Assembly: GCF_025905425.1 (NCBI RefSeq) | Contig: NZ_CP109603.1 | Coordinates: 4,170,501 to 4,234,500, forward strand | DNA: 64,000 nt | Source of the DNA: Pseudomonas putida | GTDB lineage: Bacteria; Pseudomonadota; Gammaproteobacteria; Pseudomonadales; Pseudomonadaceae | Direction: 5' to 3' | In this document: piece by piece, positions 1 through 8,994 of the stretch | Layout: the number at the start of each line of letters is the position of its first letter | Position numbering within the stretch: position 1 is the stretch's first letter | Program-made: the position numbers and the translations under genes | The notes under the pieces: model-generated | Database searches by the model: none | What the model was told of the DNA's origin: nothing | Seen by the model: only the letters and a program-made list of their open reading frames with translations

Positions 1-346
1 CGGCTTCGAGGATGTCCTGGGTGATGCCTGGGGTGACCACGAACTGCGCACCAGCCGCTTCGACCGCCGCGAACATGCTGCGATCGAGCACGGTACCGGC
101 ACCGATGCACAGCTCTGGGCGCTGCTCGCGCAGCACCTGAATGGCCTTCAGGCCGTGCTGTGAACGCAGGGTCACCTCAAGGGTACGAATACCGCCTGCA
201 GCCAAAGCATCGGCCAGGGGCAGGATGTCTTCCTCACGGGCGATGGTGATCACCGGCAGGATGCGCGCCTTGTTGCAGATCGCGTCGATCCGGGCGGCTT
301 TGTCGGCCATCGAGAGCAGAGTCTGTGGGCATTCAAGGGTGGTCAT
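1..346 (-). CDS. eda: KDPG aldolase, partial (C-terminus beyond window edge)
   Basis: N-terminal 115 residues of 2-dehydro-3-deoxy-phosphogluconate aldolase, which cleaves KDPG to pyruvate and glyceraldehyde-3-phosphate at the end of the Entner-Doudoroff route. The reading begins MTTLECPQTLLSMADKA and contains VITIAREEDILPLADAL, GGIRTLEVTLRS and GAGTVLD, all typical of bacterial Eda. The frame runs off the left edge, so the Schiff-base lysine region is not visible. It lies 17 bp downstream of pgl on the same strand, as last gene of zwf-pgl-eda, and should share the HexR-controlled zwf promoter. Confidence 0.95.
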   Translation of the reverse strand, partial: MTTLECPQTLLSMADKAARIDAICNKARILPVITIAREEDILPLADALAAGGIRTLEVTLRSQHGLKAIQVLREQRPELCIGAGTVLDRSMFAAVEAAGAQFVVTPGITQDILEA

Positions 347-363
347 GACAGTGGATCCTTGGC

Positions 364-1077
364 TCATGGGCACCAGTAGATGTCCAGGGGGTCGTGAAGA
401 AAGGCGCGTATCGGCATTTCGGTAAGGTCGTTGCCCGCCAGCGCGGCGCGCAGGGTAGCGAGTTTGCCCTGGCCTTGCACGGCCAGCGCGGTAAACGCGG
501 CACTGGCCAGCAACGCGCGGGTCAGCGACAGGCGCTGGTGCGGCACACTGGGCGCCAGCATTGGCAGGCAGCGGCGCGGGGTGTTCGGGTCCAGGCCTTC
601 GTCCAGATTGGGGCTGTTAGGGAACAGCGAGGCGGTATGGCCATCGTCGCCCATGCCCAGCACCAACACGTCGATGGCCGGAAGATCTGCCAGTGCCTGG
701 TCGGCGCTGGCCGCAGCGCGCTCAAGGTTCTCGGCCTGCTGATACAAGCCAATGAAGCGCGCCTTGGCCGCCGCGCCCTTGAGCAGGTGACGGGCCAGCA
801 AGCCGGCATTGCTGTCGGCATGCTCCACCGGCACCCAGCGCTCATCGGCCAGGCTCACGGTGACCTTCGACCAGTCCAGCGCCTCGGCGGCCAACCGCTC
901 AAGAAACGGCACCGGGCTGCGCCCACCGGACAACACCACACAGGCCTGGCCTTTGGCGGCAATCGCCGCCCGCAGCCGCTCGGCCACGTCACGGGCCAAG
1001 GTCGCCGCCAGGGTCCTGGCATCTGCCAGTTCATGCGCTTTCACCGCCGCTGGCAGTTGCAGTTTAGATATCGCCAT
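364..1077 (-). CDS. pgl: 6-phosphogluconolactonase
   Basis: Hydrolyses 6-phosphogluconolactone to 6-phosphogluconate in the cytoplasm, using the product of Zwf. The 237-residue protein is the DevB/SOL type: [17 protein letters not shown] near the N-terminus, then SLADERWVP and [16 protein letters not shown], which carry the conserved Asp/Glu-Arg and Gly-Asp-Asp-Gly-His motifs. I chose the ATG at 1077 (MAISKLQL) over the ATG at 1092 because a GGAGG sits 7 nt upstream of it. It overlaps the end of zwf by 14 bp, so the two are translationally coupled. Confidence 0.96.
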   Translation of the reverse strand: MAISKLQLPAAVKAHELADARTLAATLARDVAERLRAAIAAKGQACVVLSGGRSPVPFLERLAAEALDWSKVTVSLADERWVPVEHADSNAGLLARHLLKGAAAKARFIGLYQQAENLERAAASADQALADLPAIDVLVLGMGDDGHTASLFPNSPNLDEGLDPNTPRRCLPMLAPSVPHQRLSLTRALLASAAFTALAVQGQGKLATLRAALAGNDLTEMPIRAFLHDPLDIYWCP

Positions 1078-2533
1078 ACCACGCCCTCCCATCTCGTGTA
1101 ATCAGTGCGATTGAGCTCATCGGCCCCCAGGACCCTGCCGCGTAAGGCTTGGGCGCATCACCTGCGCTCTGCCAACCGGCGATCAACTGGTCGCACCATT
1201 TCCAGGCATATTCGATTTCATCCTTGCGCACGAACAGGTTCTGGTTGCCGCGCATCACCTCAAGCAACAGGCGTTCGTAAGCATCCGGAATCCGCGCACT
1301 GCGCCAGGCATCGGAAAAATTCAGTTGTAGCGGGCCGCTGCGCAGTTGCATGCCCTTGTCCAGGCCTTGCTCCTTGGTCATCACCCTTAAAGAAATGCCT
1401 TCGTCCGGTTGCAGGCGGATGATCAACTTGTTACCGACCTGCAAACGTTGTTCCGGGGCGAAGATATAGTGCGGCGTTTCCTTGAAGTGGATGACGATCT
1501 GCGAGAGCTTCTGCGGCATGCGCTTGCCGGTGCGCAGGTAGAACGGCACGCCAGACCAGCGCCAGTTGCGGATATCGGCGCGCAGGGCGACGAAGGTCTC
1601 GGTGTCGCTCTGGGCGTTGGCATTGTCTTCTTCGAGGTAGCCGGGTACGGGCTTACCGTCGCTGTAGCCTGCGATGTACTGACCGCGCACCACACGGGTG
1701 CTCAGCCCTTCGCCGGTGATCGGCGCGAGGGCCTTGAGTACCTTGACCTTCTCGTCGCGAATGCTGTCGGCCGAGAGCTCGCTGGGCGGGTCCATGGCAA
1801 TCAGGCACAACAGCTGCAACAGGTGGTTCTGAATCATGTCGCGCAGCTGGCCGGCCTTGTCGAAATAGCCCCAGCGGCCCTCGATGCCGACTTTTTCGGC
1901 CACGGTGATCTCCACATGGGAGATCGAATTCTGGTTCCACTGGGTTTCGAACAGGCTGTTGGCAAAGCGCAGCGCGATCAGGTTCTGCACGGTCTCCTTG
2001 CCCAGGTAGTGGTCGATGCGATAGACCCGGCTCTCGGGGAAGAACCGTGCCACGGCATCGTTGACCCGACGCGACGACTCCAGGTCGTGGCCGATCGGCT
2101 TTTCCAGCACCACACGGGTACGCGGTGCCAGGCCGGCCCGCTCGAGGTTTTCGCAAATGGCGCCGTATACCGCAGCCGCCGTGGCGAAGTAGGCAATCAA
2201 TGGCAGCTCGCCGGGTAACTGCTCGGCCAGCGCCTGGTAACCCTCAGGTTGGAGGAAATCCAGATGCTGGTAGCTCAGTCGGCCCAGGAAGCGGCCCAGC
2301 GCAGCGGGCTCGATGTCGGCGTCGGCGACATGCCGACGCAGGTGCGCCTCGATGGTGTGCAGATGATCCTGCGCACTGCCGCTCTCACGGGCCAGCGCCA
2401 GCAGGCGTGTGTCCGGGTGCAACAGATTGGCACGGTCGAGCTGATAGAGGGCAGGAAACAGCTTGCGCAATGCCAGGTCGCCCAGGGCGCCAAACAGGGC
2501 AAAGGTGCAAGGTTCGACACTGATCGCAGCCAT
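1064..2533 (-). CDS. zwf: glucose-6-phosphate 1-dehydrogenase
   Basis: Oxidises glucose-6-phosphate to the 6-phosphogluconolactone, making NAD(P)H and feeding the Entner-Doudoroff pathway. The 489-residue length is normal for the family. The dinucleotide-binding motif is [10 protein letters not shown] (residues 15-24, with Leu where many homologues have Ser). The active-site signature RIDHYLGKE lies at 172-180, and the EKPIGHDL substrate loop precedes it. It is the first gene of zwf-pgl-eda and is divergent from hexR; a HexR-type operator lies about 60-90 bp upstream of the start. The ribosome site (AGGAAAG) is rather far from the ATG. Confidence 0.97.
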   Translation of the reverse strand: MAAISVEPCTFALFGALGDLALRKLFPALYQLDRANLLHPDTRLLALARESGSAQDHLHTIEAHLRRHVADADIEPAALGRFLGRLSYQHLDFLQPEGYQALAEQLPGELPLIAYFATAAAVYGAICENLERAGLAPRTRVVLEKPIGHDLESSRRVNDAVARFFPESRVYRIDHYLGKETVQNLIALRFANSLFETQWNQNSISHVEITVAEKVGIEGRWGYFDKAGQLRDMIQNHLLQLLCLIAMDPPSELSADSIRDEKVKVLKALAPITGEGLSTRVVRGQYIAGYSDGKPVPGYLEEDNANAQSDTETFVALRADIRNWRWSGVPFYLRTGKRMPQKLSQIVIHFKETPHYIFAPEQRLQVGNKLIIRLQPDEGISLRVMTKEQGLDKGMQLRSGPLQLNFSDAWRSARIPDAYERLLLEVMRGNQNLFVRKDEIEYAWKWCDQLIAGWQSAGDAPKPYAAGSWGPMSSIALITRDGRAWYGDI

Positions 2534-2593
2534 GATGTTGGTTCTTTCCTAAAGTTGGTCTAGGAATACCGCTTTCACATACGGTTTTCAAGG

Positions 2594-2622
2594 GGTAATG
2601 TAGTAAAACTAACAACATTACC
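2594..2622. promoter_or_regulatory. probable HexR operator of zwf within a 29-bp inverted repeat
   Basis: GGTAATGT (2594-2601) and ACATTACC (2615-2622) form a perfect 8-bp inverted repeat. Inside it TAGT-N7-ACAA (2601-2615) resembles the P. putida HexR consensus TTGT-N7/8-ACAA, and the stretch from 2599 also fits the broader TGTARTWWWAYTACA pattern. It lies between divergent zwf and hexR. HexR control of zwf is known in P. putida; the exact operator here is inferred from the sequence. Confidence 0.75.
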
Positions 2623-2735
2623 GACGAGTATTACAGATAAGTGGTGCGCCAACCGCACCGACAGTACGATAGACGACCGTGCAAAAGGCCCGCTGCTCCG
2701 TCAGCCGGCTGCCTTCCCGACCCAAGGACACACCC

Positions 2736-3608
2736 ATGGACCGCGTGCGAAACCTCCTGGAACAGATCCAGGGACGCCTCGACGAGCTGAACAAGGCCGA
2801 ACGCAAAGTCGCCGAAGTCATCCTGCTCAACCCGCAACAAGCCACCCGCTTCAGCATTGCTGCGCTGGCCCAGGCGGCCAAGGTCAGCGAACCGACCGTC
2901 AACCGCTTCTGCCGTTCGTTCGGCGTCAGCGGCTACCCCGAGCTCAAGCTGCAACTGGCGCAGAGCCTGGCCAGTGGCGCTGCCTATGTCAGCCGCGCCG
3001 TCGAGGCCGACGATGACCCTGCAGCCTACACCCAGAAGATTTTCGGCAGCGCCATCGCCTCGCTCGACAGCGCCTGCCAGCAACTCGACCCGCAGCAGGT
3101 CAGCCGCGCCGTGGACATGATGATCCAGGCCCGACAGATCCACTTTTTCGGCCTCGGCGCCTCGGCCCCGGTGGCGCTGGATGCCCAGCACAAGTTCTTC
3201 CGCTTCAACCTGGCGGTGTCGGCCCACGCCGACGTGCTGATGCAACGCATGCTGGCCTCGGTTGCCCACACCGGCGACCTGTTCGTGATCATCTCCTACA
3301 CCGGCCGCACCCGCGAGCTGGTCGAAGTGGCACGCGTGGCCCGTGAAAACGGTGCCTCGGTGCTCGGCCTGACCGCAGCGGGTTCGCCACTGGCCCAAGC
3401 CTGCAGCCTGAGCCTGCACATTCCGCTGCCCGAAGACACCGACATCTACATGCCGATGACCTCGCGGATCATCCAGCTGACCGTGCTCGACGTGCTGGCC
3501 ACCGGCATGACCCTGCGCCGGGGCGTGGACTTCCAGCCGCACCTGCGCAAAATCAAAGAAAGCCTCAACGCCAGCCGCTACCCGATCGAGGACGACGAAC
3601 TCAACTGA
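2736..3608 (+). CDS. hexR: HexR, RpiR-family transcriptional repressor of central carbon genes
   Basis: A 290-residue regulator with an N-terminal RpiR helix-turn-helix (about residues 1-75, including [23 protein letters not shown]) and a C-terminal SIS sugar-phosphate domain (about 120-260, with [19 protein letters not shown] and [11 protein letters not shown]). In Pseudomonas HexR represses zwf-pgl-eda, edd-glk and gap and is released by KDPG. The ATG at 2736 is preferred over upstream in-frame starts because AAGGA lies just before it and [12 protein letters not shown] is the usual N-terminus. Its last 8 bases overlap the convergent mutarotase gene. Confidence 0.95.
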   Translation: MDRVRNLLEQIQGRLDELNKAERKVAEVILLNPQQATRFSIAALAQAAKVSEPTVNRFCRSFGVSGYPELKLQLAQSLASGAAYVSRAVEADDDPAAYTQKIFGSAIASLDSACQQLDPQQVSRAVDMMIQARQIHFFGLGASAPVALDAQHKFFRFNLAVSAHADVLMQRMLASVAHTGDLFVIISYTGRTRELVEVARVARENGASVLGLTAAGSPLAQACSLSLHIPLPEDTDIYMPMTSRIIQLTVLDVLATGMTLRRGVDFQPHLRKIKESLNASRYPIEDDELN

Positions 3609-4455
3609 GCCGGTGCGCCTGCAAGCGCAAATGGGCGCGTTGGCCCGGCGCCAGGCTCAGGAACTCGCCACTGCCGCTGGCGGCTTCGACACAGACGAAG
3701 CCCTGACATTCGCGGCCGGTCACCCCCATCAGCGGTCGATTGCCGGGGTGCCAGACCACAGTGTCATCGCTGTCACCGGTGTCGATGCACAATTCGCGCT
3801 GCCAAGCCGGGTCTTGCAGCTGCACCCGCGGGGTACCCGGGTAGACTTTCTGGCACCCGCCCTTGAGCTTCAGCGCACCTTCCTCGCGGCAGGCCTGCCG
3901 GTTCAGGCGGTCGTAACCTTCGATATCCTCAAGCCCAGACAGCGCTATCTCGGACACGTCACTGATACGCCAGTAGGCCAGCAGCGCATGGCTCAGTTGG
4001 CACGGCTCGCTGTCTTGGTGCTCGGTACTCAAGCTCAGCTCCATACGGCTGCCTAGCCGCGCATGCAGGTCAACCTGCCAATCGCACAGGTCCAGGCGCC
4101 ACTTCAGCGTCACGCCCTCCTCATCCTCCCGGCTGTCGACCAGCTTCCAGTCGAGCAGGCGCGCCCAGCCATGGGCCGGCCACAGGTCTTCGCTGGGATG
4201 GCGGCCATACCACGGCCAGCACACCGGTACGCCACCGCGAATCGCCCCTACCTGCGGCCACTGCTCGGCGCACCATAGCCAGGGCCGTTCGCCGGCCGGT
4301 TGAAAGTGCAGCAGTTGTCCGCCCTGCCGGCTGAACACCGCCTGGCAACGGGGATGGTCGATGATCAGCACATCGCGCTGCTGGTAACGCTCCCACTCGA
4401 ATGTCGGCCTGGGCCGTTGCGAGGCAAAGAAGCGATGGAGCGGATGTTCGGGCAT
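3601..4455 (-). CDS. D-hexose-6-phosphate mutarotase (aldose 1-epimerase-like)
   Basis: A 284-residue protein of the YeaD/apospory-associated-protein-C branch of the galactose-mutarotase fold, expected to interconvert alpha and beta hexose-6-phosphates. Visible features are [20 protein letters not shown] near the N-terminus, the [13 protein letters not shown] substrate loop, THQ-like STEHQDSEP and the late [15 protein letters not shown] motif. It follows oprB on the minus strand at the end of the glucose uptake block. That placement suggests it equilibrates anomers for Zwf. It converges on hexR with an 8-bp overlap, so no terminator separates them. Confidence 0.9.
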   Translation of the reverse strand: MPEHPLHRFFASQRPRPTFEWERYQQRDVLIIDHPRCQAVFSRQGGQLLHFQPAGERPWLWCAEQWPQVGAIRGGVPVCWPWYGRHPSEDLWPAHGWARLLDWKLVDSREDEEGVTLKWRLDLCDWQVDLHARLGSRMELSLSTEHQDSEPCQLSHALLAYWRISDVSEIALSGLEDIEGYDRLNRQACREEGALKLKGGCQKVYPGTPRVQLQDPAWQRELCIDTGDSDDTVVWHPGNRPLMGVTGRECQGFVCVEAASGSGEFLSLAPGQRAHLRLQAHRLS

Positions 4456-4491
4456 GGTTCAGAGCTCTTGTTGTTTGAGATAGCGCTGTCT

Positions 4492-4538
4492 CGGCCTATC
4501 CCCGACAACCACTGCAAGCCAGTGGATGCCGGGAGCCG
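4492..4538 (-). terminator. hairpin downstream of oprB, weak terminator candidate
   Basis: A nested imperfect hairpin with the perfect core CCACTG-CAAGC-CAGTGG (4509-4525) and outer CGGC/GCCG arms lies between oprB and the mutarotase gene. There is no T-run on the minus strand, so it may attenuate rather than end transcription, or stabilise the oprB transcript. Confidence 0.4.
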
Positions 4539-4572
4539 AAAATGGATTGGCGTAAATTTACAACAAACAGGC

Positions 4573-5916
4573 TCAGAATGACGACTGAATCTTCAACCCC
4601 GCGACCAGCGCGTTGTCCACCTCATCCACCCCGCCGGGGCTCTTGATGTACTGAAGGTTGGGCCGCACGGTCAGCCAGTTGGTGACGTGGAAGCCGTAAT
4701 AAAGCTCGGCGTTGTACTCGGTGCGCTGCAGCGGCACGAAACCTGGGTTGTCGTAGTCGTTGATGCCGCTTTGGCCATTGAGCAGCTCGGCGCGCTTTTT
4801 CACGTCATCGTTGACGTGGATCCGCGCGACGCCAAAGCCGATGTCGTCCTTGGGGCGGGCATCGAAGGCGCCTTTGTACACCAGGCCGACCTGCTGGTAG
4901 TTGTCGACCACATTGGTGGCCTTGTCGTGCACGGTGAAGTTGGCGAACAGGCTAAGGCCCCGGTTGACGTCGCCGCCATGGGCCGTGACCTGCTGCTGCG
5001 CCACCACCCACCAGCCGTGTTTGCTCGAATGCGATTTAAACGCCCCACCGCTCAATGCCTGGGGGTTGCCGTTGACATCATCGAACACGTCGTCGGCCTT
5101 GGCCGTGCTGTAGTAGTAACCCAGGCGGTACTCACCCGGCAGGCCATTAACTTTGGGCGACCACACCGCCTCCACCGGCAGGATCGCGCCCTTGGTGCCG
5201 CTGCCGCTGAGCTTGAAGCCGTTGCCGGTCTCCAGGTTCGAGGGGTTCTGCTCGAAGGCGCCGACCTGAACGAAGAATTCCGGCGTGATGTTGTACTTGA
5301 CCCGCAGCGCCCACTGGCTGACCGGCCAGTTGTACCAGATGCCGCCGACCCAGTTGCCCACCTGCGAGCCGCAGAACGCCAGGTTCTGGAAATCGCAAGG
5401 GAAGCTGTTGAAGTCCTCGCCCTCGCCGAAGCGGCCGAATTTGACGTCCAGCGCCCCGTCGAAGTACTTCTGCTTGACCCACATCTGGGTCAGCCGCCAG
5501 GTCTGGCCGCGCCCCCACACTTCCTGCACCGAGCTGAACTGCCCGGCACGCGGGTCGCTGATGCGGTCGTTGGACAGGTTGCGGCCGCTGCGTTCGGTGA
5601 TCGCCAATTTGAATTCGGCATCGTGCCAGCCAAAGATCTTCTGCAGGTCCAAATGCGCGCCAAGGGCGAACTGGTCGCTGTAGCGCGCGGTCTTGTCGTC
5701 GTTATAGCCACCGTTGAGGTTACCGGCCACTTCACCCACGTAGTCGAGGGTGAAGTCGTAGCCTTTCTCCAGCAGTTCGGTGCGGCTGCCGCCCCAGTCG
5801 CCGGTCATCCATTTCGACTCGCTGGAGAAGGCCTCGGCGGCCTGCGCCCCACTGCTGCCAACCAAGGCAAGCAAGGCCAACGAGCCCAAGGTCCTGATGC
5901 GATTGCGCTGTTCCAT
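4573..5916 (-). CDS. oprB: carbohydrate-selective porin OprB
   Basis: Outer-membrane porin for glucose entry. The 447-residue precursor starts with a clear signal peptide (MEQRNRIRTLGSLALLALVG, predicted cleavage after AQA near residue 27). It continues as alternating beta-strand sequence typical of OprB, with FSSESKWMTGDWGGSRTELL at the mature N-terminus and a C-terminal strand ending in Phe (LKIQSSF). Two Cys in FPCDFQNLAFCGSQ are probably a loop disulfide. It lies 41 bp downstream of the ABC ATPase gene on the same strand and is probably co-transcribed with gtsABCD. Confidence 0.95.
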   Translation of the reverse strand: MEQRNRIRTLGSLALLALVGSSGAQAAEAFSSESKWMTGDWGGSRTELLEKGYDFTLDYVGEVAGNLNGGYNDDKTARYSDQFALGAHLDLQKIFGWHDAEFKLAITERSGRNLSNDRISDPRAGQFSSVQEVWGRGQTWRLTQMWVKQKYFDGALDVKFGRFGEGEDFNSFPCDFQNLAFCGSQVGNWVGGIWYNWPVSQWALRVKYNITPEFFVQVGAFEQNPSNLETGNGFKLSGSGTKGAILPVEAVWSPKVNGLPGEYRLGYYYSTAKADDVFDDVNGNPQALSGGAFKSHSSKHGWWVVAQQQVTAHGGDVNRGLSLFANFTVHDKATNVVDNYQQVGLVYKGAFDARPKDDIGFGVARIHVNDDVKKRAELLNGQSGINDYDNPGFVPLQRTEYNAELYYGFHVTNWLTVRPNLQYIKSPGGVDEVDNALVAGLKIQSSF

Positions 5917-5931
5917 CCCTTTGCGTCCTCT

Positions 5932-5942
5932 TTTTTCTTATT
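5932..5942 (-). promoter_or_regulatory. oprB: possible Hfq/Crc catabolite motif upstream of oprB
   Basis: On the minus strand AATAAGAAAAA precedes the oprB ribosome site (GAGGAC). It fits the AANAANAA CA motif bound by Hfq with Crc in pseudomonads. The match is short and A-rich, so chance is not excluded. Confidence 0.4.
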
Positions 5943-5957
5943 GATGGTGTAGACGAT

Positions 5958-7112
5958 TCAACGGCTCTTGAAGTGAGTCACGTTGTCTTTCACAGAAGCG
6001 TTGGCAGTACTGACGTCCAGGCGCTCGCCGCTGGCTGCGTCGAACAACAGCACCCGCGCCGGGTCGAACTGCAGGTTGAGGCTGTCGCCAACCCGGCACG
6101 CCACATCCGGTGCCAGACGGCAGCAGACCTTGGTCTGGTTGAGGGTGACGAACACCAGCAGGTCAGGCCCGGTAGGCTCGGTCACCTGCACCTCGGCGCG
6201 AATGCCAGGCAGGCCATTGCCCTCCCCCGTGCCCAGGGCAATCTGTTCCGGGCGGATGCCAAGGATGATCTCGCGCCCTTCCAACTCATCGTCGACCACG
6301 CCCAAGGGCAGCTCGCAACGGGCCTGGCCGCTGTCGAGCAGCGCCAGCAGGCGCCCGTCCTGACGGGTCAGGCGCACCGGAATGAAGTTCATCGGTGGCG
6401 AACCGATGAAACTGGCGACGAACTGGTTGGCCGGGTCGTTGTAGATCTGCTGCGGTGTGCCGAACTGCTGGATGATGCCGTCCTTCATCACCGCCACTTT
6501 GTCGCCCAGGGTCATGGCCTCGATCTGGTCGTGGGTGACGTACACCGTGGTGGTTTTCAGGCGCTGGTGCATCAGCTTCATTTCGGTGCGCATCTCGACC
6601 CGCAGCTTGGCGTCGAGGTTGGAAAGCGGCTCGTCGAACAGGTAGATCTTCGGCCGCCGCGCCAGCGCCCGGCCCATGGCCACGCGCTGTTGCTGGCCAC
6701 CGGACAACTGCGCAGGCTTGCGGGCAAGCAGGTGCTCGATCTGCAGCAGCTTGGCCACACGCGCCACTTCCTCGTCGATGGCAGCCTGCGGCATCTTGCG
6801 GATCTTCAAGCCGAATTCGATGTTCTCGCGCACGCTCATGGTCGGGTACAGCGCGTAGGACTGGAACACCATGGCGATGTCCCGGTCCTTGGGGCTCATG
6901 CCGCTGACGTCCTGATCATCAATAAGGATCGCGCCGCCGGTGATGTGCTCAAGGCCGGCGATGCAGTTCATCAAGGTCGATTTGCCACAACCCGAGGGGC
7001 CGACCAGGATCAGGAACTCGCCGTCCTTGATCGACAGCTGGATGTCCTTGAGGGTGTCCGGCAGGCCGCTGCCGTAGGTCTTGTTCACATTGCGAAGTTC
7101 AAGCGTTGCCAT
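5958..7112 (-). CDS. gtsD: glucose/mannose ABC transporter ATP-binding protein
   Basis: A 384-residue MalK/UgpC-type ATPase that energises GtsABC. Walker A is GPSGCGKST (about residues 38-46), the signature is LSGGQQQR, Walker B is KIYLFDEPLSNLDA, and the switch histidine is in VYVTHDQIEA. A C-terminal TOBE-type regulatory domain follows from about residue 235 (FIGSPPMNFIPV). The start is 3 bp after the gtsC stop, which indicates translational coupling. Such ATPases can serve several sugar transporters, but position ties this one to glucose. Confidence 0.94.
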   Translation of the reverse strand: MATLELRNVNKTYGSGLPDTLKDIQLSIKDGEFLILVGPSGCGKSTLMNCIAGLEHITGGAILIDDQDVSGMSPKDRDIAMVFQSYALYPTMSVRENIEFGLKIRKMPQAAIDEEVARVAKLLQIEHLLARKPAQLSGGQQQRVAMGRALARRPKIYLFDEPLSNLDAKLRVEMRTEMKLMHQRLKTTTVYVTHDQIEAMTLGDKVAVMKDGIIQQFGTPQQIYNDPANQFVASFIGSPPMNFIPVRLTRQDGRLLALLDSGQARCELPLGVVDDELEGREIILGIRPEQIALGTGEGNGLPGIRAEVQVTEPTGPDLLVFVTLNQTKVCCRLAPDVACRVGDSLNLQFDPARVLLFDAASGERLDVSTANASVKDNVTHFKSR

Positions 7113-7115
7113 GAC

Positions 7116-7961
7116 TTACCCCTTGACGGCGCCGGCCGTGAGGCCGCGGACGAAATACTTGCCTGCTACCACATAGACCAGCAGGGTTGGCAGGCCGGCG
7201 ATCATCGCCGCCGCCATATCGACGTTGTATTCCTTGGCCCCGGTGCTGGTGTTGACCAGGTTGTTGAGGGCCACGGTGATCGGTTGCGAGTCGCCACTGG
7301 AGAACACCACGCCGAACAGGAAGTCGTTCCAGATCTGAGTGAACTGCCAGATCAGGCAGACCATGATGATCGGTGTCGACATCGGCAGGATGATGCGCCG
7401 GAAGATGGTGAAGAACCCGGCACCGTCCAGGCGCGCGGCCTTGACCAGCGCATCAGGGATGCTCACGTAGAAGTTGCGGAAAAACAGCGTGGTGAAGGCC
7501 AGACCGTAGACCACATGCACCAGCACCAGGCCGCCAGTGGTGCTGGCCAGGCCGAGTTTGCCGAGGGTGAACGAGGCTGGCAGCAGCACGGTCTGGAACG
7601 GCAGGAAGCAGCCGAACAGCAGCAGGCCGAAGAACAGCTGCGAACCGCGAAAGCGCCACATCGACAGCACATAGCCGTTCAGCGCGCCGAGGGTGGTGGA
7701 GATCAGCACCGCCGGCACGGTGATCATGATCGAGTTCCAGAAATACCCGTTTACCGTACCCCAGGCCTTGACCCAGCCAATGCCACTGACCACCGTCGGC
7801 CAGCTCAGCAGGTTGCCGGTGCTGATGTCTTCCGGGGTCTTGAAGCTGGTCAGCAGCATCACCACCAGCGGTACCAGATACAGCAGCACGGCAAGCAGCA
7901 GTACCGCGTGGATGGCGAGGCGGCTGATGCTCAGCGCCGGTTTGTCGACAGGGCTATGCAT
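7116..7961 (-). CDS. gtsC: glucose/mannose ABC transporter permease
   Basis: Inner-membrane permease of the MalG type, 281 residues, with about six membrane segments, beginning ISRLAIHAVLLLAVLLYLVP. The cytoplasmic EAA loop that contacts the ATPase is DALVKAARLDGAGFFTIFRRIILP. The ATG at 7961 (MHSPVDKPAL) overlaps the end of gtsB by 8 bp. A longer in-frame reading to 8063 would have a basic, Cys-rich leader encoded inside gtsB and is rejected. Confidence 0.94.
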   Translation of the reverse strand: MHSPVDKPALSISRLAIHAVLLLAVLLYLVPLVVMLLTSFKTPEDISTGNLLSWPTVVSGIGWVKAWGTVNGYFWNSIMITVPAVLISTTLGALNGYVLSMWRFRGSQLFFGLLLFGCFLPFQTVLLPASFTLGKLGLASTTGGLVLVHVVYGLAFTTLFFRNFYVSIPDALVKAARLDGAGFFTIFRRIILPMSTPIIMVCLIWQFTQIWNDFLFGVVFSSGDSQPITVALNNLVNTSTGAKEYNVDMAAAMIAGLPTLLVYVVAGKYFVRGLTAGAVKG

Positions 7962-8862
7962 GGCGTTTGCTCCGCAGCTCCGAGTACAGGTAAGGCACGA
8001 GGATCGCCAGGATCGCCCCGAGCATGAGGATGGCGCTGGCCGAGCCCATGCCCATCTGGCCACGGCTGAAGGTGAACGAGTACATGAACATCGCCGGCAG
8101 GTCCGACGAGTACCCAGGGCCGCCGGCGGTCATCGCCGCCACCAGGTCGAAGCTCTTGATGGCAATGTGCGAGAGAATCATCAGCGCGCTGAAGAACACC
8201 GGGCGCAGGCTCGGCAGCACCACGGTCCAGTAGATGCGCGGCAGGCTGGCGCCATCCATTTGCGCCGCGCGGATGATCGACTGATCGACGCCGCGCAGGC
8301 CGGCGAGGAACATCGCCATGATGAAGCCCGAGGCCTGCCACACGGCAGCGATCACCAGGCAATACACCACCCGGTCGGGGTCGATCAGCCAATCCAGGCG
8401 AAAACCTTCCCAGCCCCAATCACGCAGCAGTTTGTCCAGGCCCATGCCGGGGTTGAGCAGCCACTTCCAGGCGGTGCCGGTGACGATCATCGACAGGGCC
8501 ATGGGGTAAAGGTAAATGGTGCGGATGAAGCCTTCGCGGCGAATGCGCTGGTCCAGCAGCACCGCCAGCAACACGCCGATGGCCAGGCTGATGGCGATGA
8601 ACAGGCCGCCGAACACCAGCAGGTTCTTGCTCGCCACCCACCAGCGGTCGTTGTCGAACAGCCGGGCGTATTGCGCCAGGCCCGCCCATTTGTAGGTGGG
8701 CAGGAAGGTCGAGGTAGTGAAGGACAGGACGAAGGTCCACAGGATGTAGCCGTAGAAGCCCACCAGGACGATGAACATGCTCGGGGCCAGTACCAATTTG
8801 GGTAGCCAGCGCTGTAGAGCGTCCAGGGGTGAGGCCCGCAGTTGGGCGGTAGTTGTGGTCAT
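7954..8862 (-). CDS. gtsB: glucose/mannose ABC transporter permease
   Basis: Inner-membrane permease of the MalF/UgpA type, 302 residues, partner of GtsC. Hydrophobic segments begin at WLPKLVLAPSMFIVLVGFYG, and the EAA loop is seen as QSIIRAAQMDGASLPRIYWTVVLP. The start MTTTTAQLRAS at 8862 is preferred; the upstream in-frame extension (MWERACPRSG) is translation of a REP element. The gene is separated from gtsA by that REP pair, so it is probably expressed at a lower level than the binding protein. Confidence 0.94.
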   Translation of the reverse strand: MTTTTAQLRASPLDALQRWLPKLVLAPSMFIVLVGFYGYILWTFVLSFTTSTFLPTYKWAGLAQYARLFDNDRWWVASKNLLVFGGLFIAISLAIGVLLAVLLDQRIRREGFIRTIYLYPMALSMIVTGTAWKWLLNPGMGLDKLLRDWGWEGFRLDWLIDPDRVVYCLVIAAVWQASGFIMAMFLAGLRGVDQSIIRAAQMDGASLPRIYWTVVLPSLRPVFFSALMILSHIAIKSFDLVAAMTAGGPGYSSDLPAMFMYSFTFSRGQMGMGSASAILMLGAILAILVPYLYSELRSKRHA

Positions 8863-8900
8863 GAAAATGATCCCGAAGTCTGGGCGGCGCTGCGCACCGC

Positions 8901-8990
8901 TTCGCGGGCAAGCCCGCTCCCACACAGGCCCAGCTCACCGCAGGTCATGGACAGAGCGCCCAACCGGTGGGAGCGGGCTTGCCCGCGAAG
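8901..8990. repeat. REP pair (inverted) between gtsA and gtsB
   Basis: Two opposed REP units, TTCGCGGGCAAGCCCGCTCC (from 8901) and its inverse ending at 8990, flank about 42 bp. The pair begins 5 bp after the gtsA stop. Each unit is a small hairpin and the pair can form a larger one. This is the usual pseudomonad REP type. Confidence 0.9.
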
Positions 8991-8994
8991 GGGG

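Noticed and set aside
5973..8027. A 684-codon open frame on the plus strand opposite gtsD and gtsC
   Set aside because: Antisense of two clear ABC transporter genes; the frame spans their boundary, which a real gene would not be expected to do.
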